Shown: positions 1 through 10,005, numbered from the stretch's first letter. The stretch: 64,000 nucleotides of DNA from Gordonia zhenghanii (GCF_021738965.1 NZ_JAKKOQ010000008.1:124001-188000), one strand, 5' to 3'. The notes: generated by a model not told the origin, from the letters alone. Numbers and translations are program-made.

Positions 1-1173
1 GCCTTCGACGTCCTCACCATTGCCGCCACCCGAAGCGCCGTCGGCACCTGGGGCCGCCCCCTCCTCGCCCTGGTCGGGGACGGCGGCGAGGTCGGGGAAC
101 AACGAGTCCTGTCGCACATCGTCGAGTCCGGAGTACCCGACGCCGACGAGCCGGACCGGTCCGATGTCGAGCGGATCGAGCATCACTCGGTAGGCCGCCG
201 CGGTGAGCGCTTTGAGATCCGTTGTCGCACTTGGGAGTGTCGACGACCGGGTCAGGATCGACATGTCGCTGAGCCGGTGCTTGACGACGATCGTCCGCGC
301 GCCACGACCGTCGTCGAGCAGTCTGCGGTGGGCGTGCGACGCGGCCGACGAGACGGCGGCCCTCATGCCAGCGGAATCCATGATGTCGGTCGCGAACGTG
401 CTCTCGGCGCTGATCTGCTTGGCATCCGCGCGTTCGGCGACCGGTCGGTGATCTATCCCCTGGGCGAGCTTGTGGAGTGCCAGACCGACCGTGCCGCCGA
501 GCACTGAGGCGACTTCGGTCTCCGACAGTGCGGCGAAGTCACCGATGGTCTCCACCCCGAGACGGCCGAGCCGATCTCCCGAGACGGGCCCGACACCCCA
601 CAGTTTGCGAACCGGAAGCCCGTGCAGGAACTCCAGTTCCGTGCTCGGCGCGATGGCGCGGTATCCGTCCGGCTTCGCCATCCCGGAAGCGATCTTCGCG
701 ATCTGCTTGCCCGAGCCGAGCCCGACGGATGCGGCGAGTCCCGTCTCGTCCCGGATCGCGGCACGCATCGCCGTCGCGACTGCGGCTGCATCGGCGACCG
801 TCGCGCCGACGAGTTCCGGCGGTTCGCCGAACGCTTCGTCCAACGACAAGGTCTCGATGACGGGCGCGAACCGGCGCACGATCTCGAATACTCGGCTGCT
901 CACGACACGGTAGACGCCCCCACGAGGCGGGACCACGACGGCGGTCGGCCCGATCAGTCGGCGCGCCTCGTGCATCGGCATCGCCGATCGCGCCCCGTAG
1001 ACACGAGCCTCGTAGCTCGCACCGGCGACGACTCCACGACCGCCGACACCGCCGACGAGGACCGGCCGCCCGGCGAGGGTAGGCCGCGTGAGTTGCTCCA
1101 CGGATGCGAAGAACGCGTCCATATCGATGTGGAACACCCACCGTGAGCCGCGCTCAGCGTCGGAGTCCGTCAC
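1..1173 (-). CDS. dinB: DNA polymerase IV (Y-family), DinX type; C-terminus cut by window edge
   Basis: Error-prone Y-family polymerase for translesion synthesis. The frame is open from a GTG at 1173 down to base 1, about 391 codons, so the stop lies outside the window. The N-terminus shows [13 protein letters not shown], with catalytic metal-binding Asp residues, followed by SLDEAF and [20 protein letters not shown], the polymerase IV palm signature. Residues 355-359 read QDSLF, which fits the beta-clamp binding motif QxxLF. The GTG overlaps the stop of the upstream 60-aa gene by four bases (GTGA), so the two are probably co-translated. Position next to ileS matches M. tuberculosis dinX (Rv1537). 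The extra tail after the clamp motif is rich in Gly and acidic residues. Confidence 0.9.
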   Translation of the reverse strand, partial: MTDSDAERGSRWVFHIDMDAFFASVEQLTRPTLAGRPVLVGGVGGRGVVAGASYEARVYGARSAMPMHEARRLIGPTAVVVPPRGGVYRVVSSRVFEIVRRFAPVIETLSLDEAFGEPPELVGATVADAAAVATAMRAAIRDETGLAASVGLGSGKQIAKIASGMAKPDGYRAIAPSTELEFLHGLPVRKLWGVGPVSGDRLGRLGVETIGDFAALSETEVASVLGGTVGLALHKLAQGIDHRPVAERADAKQISAESTFATDIMDSAGMRAAVSSAASHAHRRLLDDGRGARTIVVKHRLSDMSILTRSSTLPSATTDLKALTAAAYRVMLDPLDIGPVRLVGVGYSGLDDVRQDSLFPDLAAVPDQGEEGAAPGADGASGGGNGEDVEG

Positions 1174-1352
1174 CACCGCTCACGGCACATCGCCAGCACT
1201 CGCGGGTCGTCGGTGACGAATCGGTCGACCTCTTCGCCCGCGTCGCACCGCAGAAGCGAGATGGTCGCCGACTCCGGTCGTAGAGCGGCCACCTCCCACA
1301 CGGCGCCTGCGTCTTCCCACCGTTGCAGGCGGTCCAGGTCATCGGAGGTCAT
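1170..1352 (-). CDS. Small conserved hypothetical protein (60 aa)
   Basis: Sixty-residue acidic protein beginning [16 protein letters not shown] and ending CRERW. It has no signal peptide, membrane segment or metal motif that I can see. It looks like a compact soluble alpha/beta domain. Its stop overlaps the start of the DinX-type polymerase by four bases, so it heads a two-gene operon with it. It is divergent from the SGNH hydrolase across about 70 bases. I do not recognise a function; the tight coupling with the polymerase is the only clue. Confidence 0.65.
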   Translation of the reverse strand: MTSDDLDRLQRWEDAGAVWEVAALRPESATISLLRCDAGEEVDRFVTDDPRVLAMCRERW

Positions 1353-1422
1353 GGGCGCATTCTATCGTCGACCGCCCGCCCGGAGAACGACCGCCGGTCT
1401 ACCGCTCGGTAATCTCGTGCAG

Positions 1423-2175
1423 GTGACTTTCACTCGATACGTCGCTCTCGGCGACTCGTTCACAGAAGGGGTCGGCGATCCCGACCCCGCTTCGCCCAAC
1501 GGTGTCCGCGGCTGGGCCGATCGCGTCGCAGGCGCGCTCACCGCCGTCGATCCGAGCACCCGCTACGCGAATCTCGCTATTCGCGGACGCAAGCTCGTGC
1601 CGATCATCGACGAGCAAGTCGACACCGCCGTCGCCCTGAACCCCGACCTGGTCACCATCCACGCGGGCGGAAACGACATGCTGCGGCCAGGCGTCGATCT
1701 CAACGCACTCGGCGAGGCCTACGACGAGGCGATCGGACGGCTCGTCGCTACCGGCGCGACGGTCGTCGTGTTCACTCCGCACGATCCCGGAGCGTCGAAG
1801 TTCTTCGGGCCGTTGCGCGGCCGGTTCGCGATAATGGCCGAGATCGTCCGGCACATCGCCGACCGTCACGATCTCGTCCTCGTCGACTACTGGCGCATCC
1901 GCGACTACGACGACACCCGTCTCTGGGCGAATGATCGCCTGCACATGTCGTCGCAAGGGCACCAGCGCATGGCGATCGCCGTTCTCGACGCACTGGGAGT
2001 CGCACACGACCTGCAGCCGTTGCCGCTCCCTGACTCGATTCCCTCCGGCGCCGCCGAGAACATCCGCTGGACGCGCGAGTTCCTCGGCCCGTGGGTCGGC
2101 CGGCGACTGCGCGGTACGTCGAGCGGCGACGAACTGTCCGCGAAGTACCCGACGTGGTCGGCAGCGCCCGTCTGA
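1423..2175 (+). CDS. SGNH/GDSL-family hydrolase (esterase/lipase-like)
   Basis: Serine hydrolase of the SGNH fold, about 250 aa. Block I is RYVALGDSFTEG with the nucleophile Ser at residue 12. Block III is HAGGNDML. Block V is DRLHMSSQGHQRMA, providing the Asp-His pair. No signal peptide is visible, so it is predicted cytoplasmic. The start is the GTG at 1423, which places the GDS block close to the N-terminus as in the family; a GTG at 1417 is an alternative, and the longer upstream frame is only the antisense of the 60-aa gene. Substrate is unknown. It sits alone, divergent from the small gene/polymerase pair and followed by a repeat cluster. Confidence 0.85.
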   Translation: MTFTRYVALGDSFTEGVGDPDPASPNGVRGWADRVAGALTAVDPSTRYANLAIRGRKLVPIIDEQVDTAVALNPDLVTIHAGGNDMLRPGVDLNALGEAYDEAIGRLVATGATVVVFTPHDPGASKFFGPLRGRFAIMAEIVRHIADRHDLVLVDYWRIRDYDDTRLWANDRLHMSSQGHQRMAIAVLDALGVAHDLQPLPLPDSIPSGAAENIRWTREFLGPWVGRRLRGTSSGDELSAKYPTWSAAPV

Positions 2176-2185
2176 CTCGCTGCTC

Positions 2186-2390
2186 AGTCTCGGGGATTTC
2201 GACTCGCTCCGCTCGCTCAATCAACCACAAAGACTCGCAAGCCGCCCCTGAAGTTGGTTGAGCGAGCGGCACCTGTAGCTCCTGTAGTTGGTTGAGCAAG
2301 CGAAGCGCGTCGAAACCCCGGCGTCGCACAGACCGACCACCGCCGAACAACCAGGGACTTCGACTCGCTCCGCTCGCTCAACCAACTACA
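2186..2390. repeat. Cluster of dispersed inverted repeats (TTGGTTGAGCGAGCG / CGCTCGCTCAACCAA type)
   Basis: The 344 bases between the SGNH hydrolase and the HNH gene contain no gene of their own. They carry two inverted-repeat pairs. One has arms at about 2191-2227 and from 2253. The second pairs 2287-2319 (GTTGGTTGAGCAAGCGAAGC) with 2354-2386 (CGCTCCGCTCGCTCAACCAA). The core is a variant of the GGTCGAGCGAAGTCGAGACC element found at three other intergenic sites in this window. It resembles REP-type palindromes confined to intergenic DNA. Confidence 0.8.
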
Positions 2391-2458
2391 AAGGCCCGCT
2401 CGCGCGAGGCCCGCGGTTACGGGACACTCCACCGATCGGAGAATTGTCGTACCCCGTT

Positions 2459-2464
2459 GATAAT
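2459..2464 (+). promoter_or_regulatory. Candidate -10 box for the DUF222/HNH gene
   Basis: GATAAT, five of six matches to TATAAT, lies 56 bases before the chosen start. Transcription would begin near 2471, inside the frame of an upstream ATG at 2463, which argues for the later start. No convincing -35 hexamer is seen. Confidence 0.35.
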
Positions 2465-2519
2465 GTCATGTCAGAAGCCAACGAAACCGGTTCTGACCGG
2501 CACAGAGGACGTGATTCCG

Positions 2520-4004
2520 ATGAGTGGATCGACGTACGACGGCCAGTCTCTCCCGGACTCGCCGGCCGCGCTGATCGAGCTGATGAACGAAGCCGCGGCG
2601 AAACTCACCGAGGTGTCGTTCGCCTCGATGTCGAGCGAGGAGATCCTCACCGCCGCCGAGACCAACGAGCAGATGCGTGCCCGTGTCGAGGCAGCGACGA
2701 CCAGTCTGATGATCGAGGTGAACGACCAGTTCGCCTTCCACGGCGCCGGTTTCCAGACCGTGCAGAAGTACATGGCCACCGGGCTCCGTTTGGGCGCCGC
2801 CGAGGCGAGCACACGCACGAAGCTCATGTTCGCGACCGGCGAGTTCCTCGCCATCGGCGGCGGCCGACTCCCGGCCCGCAATCCGGCCGCTGCGCAGGCG
2901 TTGCGCGACGGCGCGATCAATCGCGCCCACGTCCGCGACATCGCCGAGGTGATGGACAAGATTCCCTCCGCAGTCGACGCGGAGACCGTCACCGCCGCCG
3001 AGGAGCACCTCGTCGACGCGGCTCGGACGCTGTCCCCGGAGGGCGTCAAGAAGGTCGGCGCGCGAATCCTCGGCCATCTCGACCCCGACGGCGAACTGAC
3101 GGACGACGCCGACCGCAAGCGCACGCGCGGTTTCACCCTCGCCCCGCAGGATGCGCGGCTGATGTCCAAGGTGCGGGGATCACTGACCCCGGCGCTGCGG
3201 GCCAAGCTCGACGTGATCCTGACCGCGTGGGCAGCGCCCGGGATGAACAATCCCGAAGACCCGGAGTCGCCGCACGGCGCAGCCGACCAGGCCGGCCTCG
3301 ACGAGGAAGTATTGACGGCGGCGCGCGAGCGCGACACGCGCACCACCGCGCAACGCAATCACGATGCGCTCACGGCGATGGCCGACTTCGTCCTCGGTCA
3401 CGGTGCGCTCGGTCGTCCGGACCGGATTCCGGCCGAACTGGTCGTGACCGTCACCGACCAGGAGTTGGCTGCCGAAGCCGGTGTCGCGCTGACCGCCACT
3501 GGCGTGCACGTTCCGGTGAAGGACCTCGTCGAGGTCGCCGCCCACGCGACGACACATCTCGCTGTCTTCAAGGGCCACACCGCCGAAGTCCTCTATCTCG
3601 GACGCGGCAAGCGGTTCGCCCGCAAGGCACAGCGCCTGGCCATGTTCGCCCGCGACCGCGGCTGCTCGGGCCCGGAGTGCGACGTACCGTTCTCCCGGAC
3701 CGAGGCGCACCACGTGGTCCGTTGGGAGAACGGTGGACGCACGGACATCGACAACCTCGGCGGAGCGTGCGGCAAGCACAACCGGGCCGAGGGCTCCGGG
3801 GCGGGCAAGTGGACGACCACGATCCTCGCCGACGGGCCCGACGCGGGCCGGGTCGCCTGGCGCCCCTCCGGCTCCACCCGCACGTGGCAGGTCAACCCGA
3901 TTCACCACGTCGGGCAGGAGCCCGAGTTCCTCCCGAACGGCCCGCCGCGGGGCAGCGGTTCGGCCGTCGAGGCTCTGCTCGCCACGATCCTTGACGCCGC
4001 CTGA
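2520..4004 (+). CDS. DUF222 / HNH endonuclease-domain protein (13E12 repeat family)
   Basis: A 494-aa protein of the actinobacterial 13E12 family: a long helical DUF222 domain (about residues 15-330) followed by an HNH nuclease module from about residue 380. The HNH part shows CSGPECDVPFSRTEAHHV, then WENGGRTDIDNL and GACGKHN, that is the zinc-type Cys pair, the HH catalytic pair, the central Asn and the final KHN. All key residues are intact. The ATG at 2520 has AGAGGA ten bases upstream; in-frame starts at 2463 and 2511 are less well placed. These genes occur in many copies per genome and are often linked with mobile DNA; the biological role is not established. It faces the 3' end of ileS and follows a repeat cluster. 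Confidence 0.88.
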   Translation: MSGSTYDGQSLPDSPAALIELMNEAAAKLTEVSFASMSSEEILTAAETNEQMRARVEAATTSLMIEVNDQFAFHGAGFQTVQKYMATGLRLGAAEASTRTKLMFATGEFLAIGGGRLPARNPAAAQALRDGAINRAHVRDIAEVMDKIPSAVDAETVTAAEEHLVDAARTLSPEGVKKVGARILGHLDPDGELTDDADRKRTRGFTLAPQDARLMSKVRGSLTPALRAKLDVILTAWAAPGMNNPEDPESPHGAADQAGLDEEVLTAARERDTRTTAQRNHDALTAMADFVLGHGALGRPDRIPAELVVTVTDQELAAEAGVALTATGVHVPVKDLVEVAAHATTHLAVFKGHTAEVLYLGRGKRFARKAQRLAMFARDRGCSGPECDVPFSRTEAHHVVRWENGGRTDIDNLGGACGKHNRAEGSGAGKWTTTILADGPDAGRVAWRPSGSTRTWQVNPIHHVGQEPEFLPNGPPRGSGSAVEALLATILDAA

Positions 4005-4040
4005 CCCGGCTCTACACCCCGACGGGGTGCGTGAGCCGGG
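4005..4040. terminator. Hairpin between convergent HNH gene and ileS
   Basis: Starting directly after the HNH stop, CCCGGCTC pairs with GAGCCGGG and an inner CACCCCG pairs with CGGGGTG. The hairpin could serve both converging transcripts. It lacks a U-run on either side. Confidence 0.6.
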
Positions 4041-4089
4041 CAGGAGACGTGCGACCGAGCGCGGTACGGCTCAGACCCCAGTGAAGGCC

Positions 4090-7000
4090 TTACAGCTTGG
4101 CAACGTCCGCGGAGACACCGTCACCCAGTTCAATGGCTGCCGCGTCGCCGGTGACGACGTCGAACGTAGTCGCGAGGACCTCGCCCGCAATCAGATCGGC
4201 GTGACTCTTCGCCGTCTCAACCGACTCCGCAGGCACCACGAGTCGCACCGAGATACGGTCGGACACTTCGAATCCCAGATTTCGACGCGCGTCCTGCAGT
4301 TCGCGGACCCGGTCCTTCGCCCATCCCTCGGCTTCGAGTTCGGGCGTCACCTGAGTGTCGAGCACGACGAGTCCGCGGCCACTCGGCATCTCGGCCGTCG
4401 AATCGGGCGACGCCGCGACCAACTTGCGGGTGAACTCCTCACCGCGCAGTTCGATACCGTCCGCGAGGACCACCTGTTCGCCGGTGTCTTCGCTCGTCCC
4501 GAACTCCCAGCTCCCCGACTTCACGGCCTTGATCGCCCGCTGTACGTCCTTGCCGATACGCGGCCCCGCAGCACGGGCGTTCACCGCGACTTCGACCCGA
4601 CCGAACGCGTCGACGTCCGTCGACAGGTCGACGGTCTTGACGTTCATCTCCTCGGCGATCAGATCCGCGTACGGAGCCATCGCTTCAGCCGTCGGCGACG
4701 CCACGGTCAGCCCGGGCAGCGGCAGACGCACACGCAGCTTGTTCGCCTTGCGAACGCTGGAGGCCACCGAGCACACCGACTGGATCTCGTCCATCGCCGC
4801 GACCAGGTCGAGGTCGGCGGGCACTTCGTCCTCGGCAGGCCAGTCGGCCAAGTGCACCGACCGCTCCCCCGTCAGACCGCGCCACATCGCCTCGGTGGCC
4901 AACGGCAACAGCGGGGACGCCAGCCTGCCTGCCACTTCGAGAACTGTGTACAGGGTGTCGAACGCGTCCGGGTCGGTGTCCTGTCCCGCCCAGAACCGCG
5001 CACGCGAGCGCCGCACGTACCAGTTGGTCAACGACTCACAGAACTCGCGGAAGCTCTCGCACGCTCCGGCGATGTCGTACACGTCGAGCGCTTCCGTCAT
5101 CTCGTCGCGAGTCGACGCGAGCTTCGCCAAGATGTACCGGTCGAGCACGTTCTCCGAGTCGGTACGCCACGTCGCGCGACGGTCCGCGTACAGCTGCAGG
5201 AAGCTGTACGCGTTCCACATCGGCAGCAGCGCCTGTCGCACACCTTCGCGGATGCCGCGCTCGGTGACGACGAGGTTTCCGCCGCGCAGGATCGGCGACG
5301 CCATCAGGAACCACCGCATCGCATCCGAACCGTCACGATCGAACACTTCGTTGACGTCCGGGTAATTCCGCTTGGACTTGCTCATCTTCTGGCCGTCGTC
5401 GCCCAGGACGATGCCGTGCGCGGCAACCGTCTTGAACGCGGGGCGGTCGAACAACGCGGTCGCCAGCACGTGCAGGTTGTAGAACCAGCCGCGCGTCTGG
5501 CCGTTGTACTCGACGATGAAGTCGCCCGGGTTGTGCGGTAGCACAGCACCCGACTCGTCACCGTCGAACCATTCGGTGTTCTCGAACGGGTAGTGCACCT
5601 GCGCGTACGGCATGGACCCCGACTCGAACCAGCAGTCGAGCACTTCGGGGACTCGCCGCATCGTCGAGCCACCGGTCGGGTCGTCCGGATTCGGACGCGT
5701 CAGATCGTCGATGTACGGGCGGTGCAAGTTGTCCGGACGGACGCCGAAGTCGGCTTCGAGTTGATCCAGACTGCCGTACACGTCGATACGCGGGTAGTCG
5801 GGATCGTCGGAGATCCACACCGGGATCGGGGCACCCCAGAACCGGTTACGGCTGATGTTCCAGTCCTTGGCGCCTTCGAGCCACTTGCCGAACTGTCCGT
5901 CGCGGATGTGCGACGGCGACCAGGTGATCTCCTGATTCAGTTCCAGCATCCGATGCTTGATCGGCTGGACGGCGACGAACCACGACGGCACCGCCATGTA
6001 GATGAGCGGCTTACCGGACCGCCACGAGTGCGGGTACGAGTGCTCGATCGTCTCGTGCCGGACGATCCGGCCGGACTGCTTGAGGTCCTTGATAATCACC
6101 GGGTTCGCGTCGAAGACCATGAGTCCCTCGTACGGCGGGACCAGAGAGGTGAAGCGGCCACCCGGATCGAGCGGCTGGACCACCTCGATGCCGTTGGCCG
6201 TCGCGACGTCCATGTCCTCTTCACCGAAGGCCGGGGCCAGGTGGACGACGCCGGTGCCGCTGTCGGTGGTGACGTAGTCGGCCAACAGGACGCGATGCGA
6301 GTTCGGGTGTCCGACGAAGAAGTCGAAGGGCGGCGTGTAGGTGAGGTCCGCGAGTTCGCGGCCCTGGTAGGTCGCGACCGTCTCCGGCTCGACGATCTCC
6401 TTCCCACGCGCACCGACCAACGCCGACGCCAGCAGGTACTGCGTCCCATCCGCCGCCTTCACATGCGAGTACTCGACGTCGGGATGGACGGCGATAGCCA
6501 GGTTGGACGGCAGCGTCCACGGCGTGGTCGTCCAGATGAGCGCGTTGACTCCGTCGAGCGCGGCGAGCGGCGAGTCCGCGGCCACGGTCAGCGGCATGGC
6601 GACGGTGACGGCCGGATCCTGTCGCATCCGGTAGGCGTCGTCGAGCTTGGCCTCCTGGTTGCTCAGCGGCGTCTGCTCGTACCAGGAGTACGGAAGCACG
6701 CGGTAGCCCTGGTAGACCAACCCTTTGTCGTGGAGCCGCTTGAAGGCCCACATGACCGACTCCATGAAGTCCAGGTCGAGCGTCTTGTAGTCGTTGTCGA
6801 AGTCGACCCAGCGGGCCTGACGCGTGACGTAGTCGCGCCACTCGCCCGTGTACCGCAGCACCGAGTCGCGGCAGTACTCGTTGAACTTCTCGACGCCCAT
6901 CGTCTCGATCTCCGACTTGTCGGTGATCCCCAACTGCCGCTCGGCTTCGAGTTCGGCGGGCAGGCCGTGTGTGTCCCAACCGAAACGCCTGTCGACCTTC

Positions 7001-7302
7001 TTGCCGCGCATCGTCTGATAGCGCGGGACGACGTCTTTGACGTAGCCGGTCAGAAGGTGTCCGTAGTGCGGGAGTCCGTTGGCGAACGGCGGGCCGTCGT
7101 AGAAGACGAACTCCTCCGAACCGTCCCGGTTGGCGATCGACGCCTTGAACGTGTCGTCTGCGGCCCAGAAGTCGAGCACATTGCGCTCGAGGTCTGGGAA
7201 CGAGGGCGCGCCACGCCCGGATCCGCCGGTCAGGTCGACGATCGGGTACACCGATGTCGGAGCGTCCGGGGACTGCGGGGTATCGGGGGTCTGCTCGCTC
7301 AT
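4090..7302 (-). CDS. ileS: Isoleucyl-tRNA synthetase
   Basis: Class I aminoacyl-tRNA synthetase charging tRNA-Ile with isoleucine, 1070 aa, typical of the large actinobacterial form. The HIGH signature is HYGH at residues 79-82 within [13 protein letters not shown]. The KMSKS loop is exact at 639-643. The editing (CP1) domain shows [11 protein letters not shown] and [17 protein letters not shown]. The start is the ATG at 7302, preceded by GGAG at six bases spacing; the longer frame upstream reads through the T-box leader and is not coding. Expression is probably controlled by that T-box. In this family the long eukaryote-like type often tolerates mupirocin, which is an inference here. Confidence 0.97.
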   Translation of the reverse strand: MSEQTPDTPQSPDAPTSVYPIVDLTGGSGRGAPSFPDLERNVLDFWAADDTFKASIANRDGSEEFVFYDGPPFANGLPHYGHLLTGYVKDVVPRYQTMRGKKVDRRFGWDTHGLPAELEAERQLGITDKSEIETMGVEKFNEYCRDSVLRYTGEWRDYVTRQARWVDFDNDYKTLDLDFMESVMWAFKRLHDKGLVYQGYRVLPYSWYEQTPLSNQEAKLDDAYRMRQDPAVTVAMPLTVAADSPLAALDGVNALIWTTTPWTLPSNLAIAVHPDVEYSHVKAADGTQYLLASALVGARGKEIVEPETVATYQGRELADLTYTPPFDFFVGHPNSHRVLLADYVTTDSGTGVVHLAPAFGEEDMDVATANGIEVVQPLDPGGRFTSLVPPYEGLMVFDANPVIIKDLKQSGRIVRHETIEHSYPHSWRSGKPLIYMAVPSWFVAVQPIKHRMLELNQEITWSPSHIRDGQFGKWLEGAKDWNISRNRFWGAPIPVWISDDPDYPRIDVYGSLDQLEADFGVRPDNLHRPYIDDLTRPNPDDPTGGSTMRRVPEVLDCWFESGSMPYAQVHYPFENTEWFDGDESGAVLPHNPGDFIVEYNGQTRGWFYNLHVLATALFDRPAFKTVAAHGIVLGDDGQKMSKSKRNYPDVNEVFDRDGSDAMRWFLMASPILRGGNLVVTERGIREGVRQALLPMWNAYSFLQLYADRRATWRTDSENVLDRYILAKLASTRDEMTEALDVYDIAGACESFREFCESLTNWYVRRSRARFWAGQDTDPDAFDTLYTVLEVAGRLASPLLPLATEAMWRGLTGERSVHLADWPAEDEVPADLDLVAAMDEIQSVCSVASSVRKANKLRVRLPLPGLTVASPTAEAMAPYADLIAEEMNVKTVDLSTDVDAFGRVEVAVNARAAGPRIGKDVQRAIKAVKSGSWEFGTSEDTGEQVVLADGIELRGEEFTRKLVAASPDSTAEMPSGRGLVVLDTQVTPELEAEGWAKDRVRELQDARRNLGFEVSDRISVRLVVPAESVETAKSHADLIAGEVLATTFDVVTGDAAAIELGDGVSADVAKL

Positions 7303-7339
7303 GCGGTCTCCTCGTGCCAGCTGATCACTCAGCATGTAT

Positions 7340-7521
7340 CGGCACGGGGACGCTCGCCTGACGGCTGCGCGGTACCACCCCGCTTGCTGCACCCCACATC
7401 GAGCGTGGTGCAGCCTCTCATCGGAAGGCTGTGACGGGCCGACCCGTCCGGTTCTACTGAGGTACTCCGTGTACCCGTTCTTCCGGAAGCTCCCCGGTGA
7501 TGGCCGGATCGTCGCTGGACA
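7340..7521 (-). promoter_or_regulatory. T-box riboswitch, ileS leader (tRNA-Ile sensing)
   Basis: The leader RNA contains the T-box core GGGGUGGUACCGCG (complement of 7368-7381), closed 3' by GCGUCCCCG as in the T-box antiterminator/antisequestrator helix. Upstream are short stems, including GGCC-AUC-ACCGGGGAGC around 7490-7503, where AUC (7499-7501) would be the isoleucine specifier in the loop of a very short Stem I. Actinobacterial ileS T-boxes are known to act on translation. Here the Shine-Dalgarno GGAG lies just beyond the element with no U-run terminator, which fits translational control. A -10-like TAAGCT (7528-7533) would start the RNA near 7521. Confidence 0.88.
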
Positions 7522-7547
7522 GTGCAGAGCTTACCCGCTCGGCTCGT

Positions 7548-8552
7548 TCACGCGCCTTCGGGCTTGCCGTCCGAATCGGTGCCGGAGCCCGACTCGGACG
7601 CAGCGTCGTCGTCGGAGTCGCGGTAGACGAACTGCATGGCGGGCAGAGTCGGATCAGAGGTGTTGACCACCACGTTCTCCGACTGCTCGATGCGGCGTCG
7701 TCGACCGACGTACCCCGCCGACTCGGGGTCGCTCGAACCGTCGGCGGCCCCGAGGGAACCGGTGTCGGTCGGCGGTCCCGACGGCGCCGGAGCGGACGTC
7801 TCGGCGTTCGATCCCGGGAACGTCCCCGTCCCCGGCGCTTGCGCTGCCGGAGTTGCAGTCGCTTGCGGCGCAGGAGTTCCCGGCGCGTACGGCTCGGGAT
7901 CGGCCACTGACTGCTGTCCGGTCTGTGCCGGGAACGAACCGGTCACCGAACGGATGTAGTCGTTGGCGTCACCGGTCTCACCGGTGCCGACCTGGCCTGT
8001 CTGGGGCCCCGTCTGAGTCGGGGTCGGGCCGGTGGATGGCTCTCCGGTCCAGCTGGTGCCCACACCGTTGCCGTGCGCGTCCGGCGACACGACCGAGCCG
8101 AGGCCGCCCACGGCGGCCGGCTTCCACGTGGTGTCGGACGTCGGTGCTTGCGCCTGCCGAGCCTCGTCGACGCCGCCCGTCGCAGGAAAGCCTGCGGTCC
8201 GAGCGCCTGCTGAGTGTGGTCCGCCAGTCGCGGCCGACTCGTCCACACTCGCCTGATCAGTCCCATGCGCCTGATCCGCAGTGCTCGCCTGATCAGCCGT
8301 GGTCGCCGAGTCGTCGTCGATCAGCGGCTCGGCCCGGGATGCGGATTCGCGGCCCCGAATGGTGAACAGCGGCTCGTCCTCGACGCCAGCTCGACCGCGT
8401 CGATTGGCACGGATCGTGTCGTACAACAGCACGAGCAGTCCCACGACGCAGACGGCGATGCATGCGACGGCGAGCGCGAAGTTCGCGTTCATCAGGGCGA
8501 TGACGAGCAAGACGAAACCGATGAGGGTCAAGCCCACGGCAGCTGTCAGCAT
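7548..8552 (-). CDS. Membrane protein with two N-terminal TM segments and long disordered tail
   Basis: A 334-aa protein. Residues 1-50 form two hydrophobic helices (LTLIGFVLLVIALM and LAVACIAVCVVGLLVLL). They are followed by a low-complexity region rich in Thr, Asp, Gln and Pro, and a conserved-looking end with VGRRRRIEQSENVVVNTSDP. The ATG at 8552 has GAGG eight bases upstream; a GTG three codons earlier sits too close to that site. It lies between wag31 and ileS on the same strand, so a role at the cell pole or envelope is possible but not shown. I do not recognise a named family. The T-box leader of ileS begins right after its stop. Confidence 0.75.
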   Translation of the reverse strand: MLTAAVGLTLIGFVLLVIALMNANFALAVACIAVCVVGLLVLLYDTIRANRRGRAGVEDEPLFTIRGRESASRAEPLIDDDSATTADQASTADQAHGTDQASVDESAATGGPHSAGARTAGFPATGGVDEARQAQAPTSDTTWKPAAVGGLGSVVSPDAHGNGVGTSWTGEPSTGPTPTQTGPQTGQVGTGETGDANDYIRSVTGSFPAQTGQQSVADPEPYAPGTPAPQATATPAAQAPGTGTFPGSNAETSAPAPSGPPTDTGSLGAADGSSDPESAGYVGRRRRIEQSENVVVNTSDPTLPAMQFVYRDSDDDAASESGSGTDSDGKPEGA

Positions 8553-8597
8553 GGGAGGCACCTCATCGGTTCGGTCTGCTCGGTAGCGGTCCTCACG

Positions 8598-9392
8598 TCA
8601 GCTCTGCTGGTAGCCGCCGTCGAAGCCCTGCCCTTGGCCGGACTCCGCAGGCGCTGCGCTTCCGCGCTGCTGCAGCTCTTCCAACTGCGACTCGAGGTAG
8701 GTCTTCAGTCGAGTGCGGTACTCGCGCTCGAAGGTCTTCAACTGCTCGATCCGACCTTCCAGCACGCCACGCTGCTGGTTGATGGTCGTCATGATCTCGG
8801 TGTGCTTCTGCTCGGCGTCGCGCTGCAGGAAGTCAGCCCGCTCCTGAGCCTGGCGCACCTGGGTCTCGGCCCGAGTCTGCGCATCGGCCAGGAGTGCTTC
8901 ACTCCGCTGGCGAGCATCGGCGAGCGTCGCGTCGGCGTTGCCCTGCGCGTCGGAGACCATCGCCTCGCTGCGCTGGCGAGCGTCGGTGACCAGTCCGTCG
9001 GCCTCGCTGCGGGCCGAGCCGGTGACTCGGTCGGCGGTGTCCTGCGCGAGGGCCAGGATGCGGGCAGCGCGGCTGCTCGCCTCGTCGTCGGTGGCCGGAG
9101 CCTGAGTCTGGGTCTGAGCCGCCGCCGCAACGGGAGCCGGTGTCGGCTCGGGAGTGGGAGCCGGCGCAGCGAATCCCTGTGTCTGGGCGGGCCCAGCAGC
9201 GCGGGCTTCGGCGAGTTCGGTCTCCAACTCGCTGACGCGCTGCTTGAGATCGCTGTTCTCGTCGATCAGACGAGCGAGCTCCGCCTCGGCGAAGTCGAGA
9301 AACTGATCGACCTCGTCCTCGTTGTAGCCCCGCTTACCGATCGGCGGTTTACTGAACGCCACGTTGTGCACATCAGCCGGTGTCAGCCGCAT
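8598..9392 (-). CDS. wag31: DivIVA-family polar growth protein Wag31
   Basis: Coiled-coil scaffold that marks the cell poles and recruits apical peptidoglycan and mycolate synthesis; 264 aa. The N-terminal DivIVA lipid-binding domain reads [20 protein letters not shown] and is nearly identical to the mycobacterial protein. It is followed by a coiled coil (about 30-65), a Pro/Ala/Thr/Gln-rich linker, and a long second coiled coil (about 105-250) with repeated A-D-A-R-Q-R-S-E-A units. The start has AGAGGGGA at suitable spacing. Known substrate of PknA/PknB-type kinases in mycobacteria. It has its own AT-richer upstream region and lies downstream of yggT. Confidence 0.97.
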   Translation of the reverse strand: MRLTPADVHNVAFSKPPIGKRGYNEDEVDQFLDFAEAELARLIDENSDLKQRVSELETELAEARAAGPAQTQGFAAPAPTPEPTPAPVAAAAQTQTQAPATDDEASSRAARILALAQDTADRVTGSARSEADGLVTDARQRSEAMVSDAQGNADATLADARQRSEALLADAQTRAETQVRQAQERADFLQRDAEQKHTEIMTTINQQRGVLEGRIEQLKTFEREYRTRLKTYLESQLEELQQRGSAAPAESGQGQGFDGGYQQS

Positions 9393-9702
9393 TTGCCGAG
9401 TCCCCTCTTACCTTTCGCTCGTATCCGGGTGGATACGAGATCGTCCGCCCGGGCGAACACGTCTATGCGACGGTTTCCATCGCAATTCCATTAATACCAG
9501 TACCACTACGTCACTAGCGTGTCATCTCGTCACATCAGGACCAAGTGTCGTCAAATTGCTCAATCAGTTCGCAATCAAAACTCGATCGAATCGTCACCAC
9601 TTGATGTTAGTAGGCAAACACCTGATCGATCGAACACCCCGTGATCTGCGGTGATGCCCCTCACCCTCCGCACTGCACGCAGTCAGTCGGCGGCACGGCC
9701 GG
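9393..9702 (-). promoter_or_regulatory. wag31 upstream region, no gene
   Basis: 310 bases between yggT and wag31 hold no credible ORF. The stretch 9480-9620 is clearly richer in A+T than its surroundings, with TTAATA at 9491-9496 as a possible -10 area. A small hairpin (GTATCC-GGGT-GGATAC, 9421-9436) lies in the presumed 5' leader. Confidence 0.5.
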
Positions 9703-10005
9703 TCACCCACCGGACACGGCCGCGAAGTGCTCTGTGATCTGCATTCCTATCGACACGACGATCAGCACGATCAGCAGCGAGAGGTCGAGTCGGACAGCGC
9801 CGAGATTCAGTGGCGGCACGACGCGCCGCAAGAACTTGACCGGCGGGTCCGTCGAAGTGAAGACGATCTCGACGAGGACGACCGCCGCGCCCTTCGGCCG
9901 CCAACGCCGGGCGAACGACTGCACCGTCTCGAGCACAAGCCGTCCGAGTAGCAGCAGCGTGTAAACGAACAGGACGAAGTAGAGGATCCACAGGAAGGAC
10001 GTCAC
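9703..10005 (-). CDS. YggT family integral membrane protein
   Basis: 100 aa with two hydrophobic helices: residues 4-25 (LWILYFVLFVYTLLLLGRLV) and about 73-90 (LDLSLLIVLIVVSIGMQI), separated by the family segment FTSTDPPVKFLRRVVPP. YggT proteins are found next to division genes in Gram-positives and have been linked to cell division and osmotic tolerance. Here it lies between sepF and wag31, the usual actinobacterial place. A terminator hairpin stands between sepF and this gene, so it may also have its own promoter. Confidence 0.92.
   Translation of the reverse strand: MTSFLWILYFVLFVYTLLLLGRLVLETVQSFARRWRPKGAAVVLVEIVFTSTDPPVKFLRRVVPPLNLGAVRLDLSLLIVLIVVSIGMQITEHFAAVSGG

Noticed and set aside
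2288-3994. Long Arg-rich ORF on the plus strand in another frame of the HNH gene
   Set aside because: Composition dominated by Arg/Gly/Asp from out-of-frame high-GC coding; the 2520-4004 frame has the DUF222 and HNH motifs.
5593-7434. 613-aa plus-strand ORF opposite ileS
   Set aside because: Antisense shadow of ileS with no motifs; ileS has HYGH and KMSKS.
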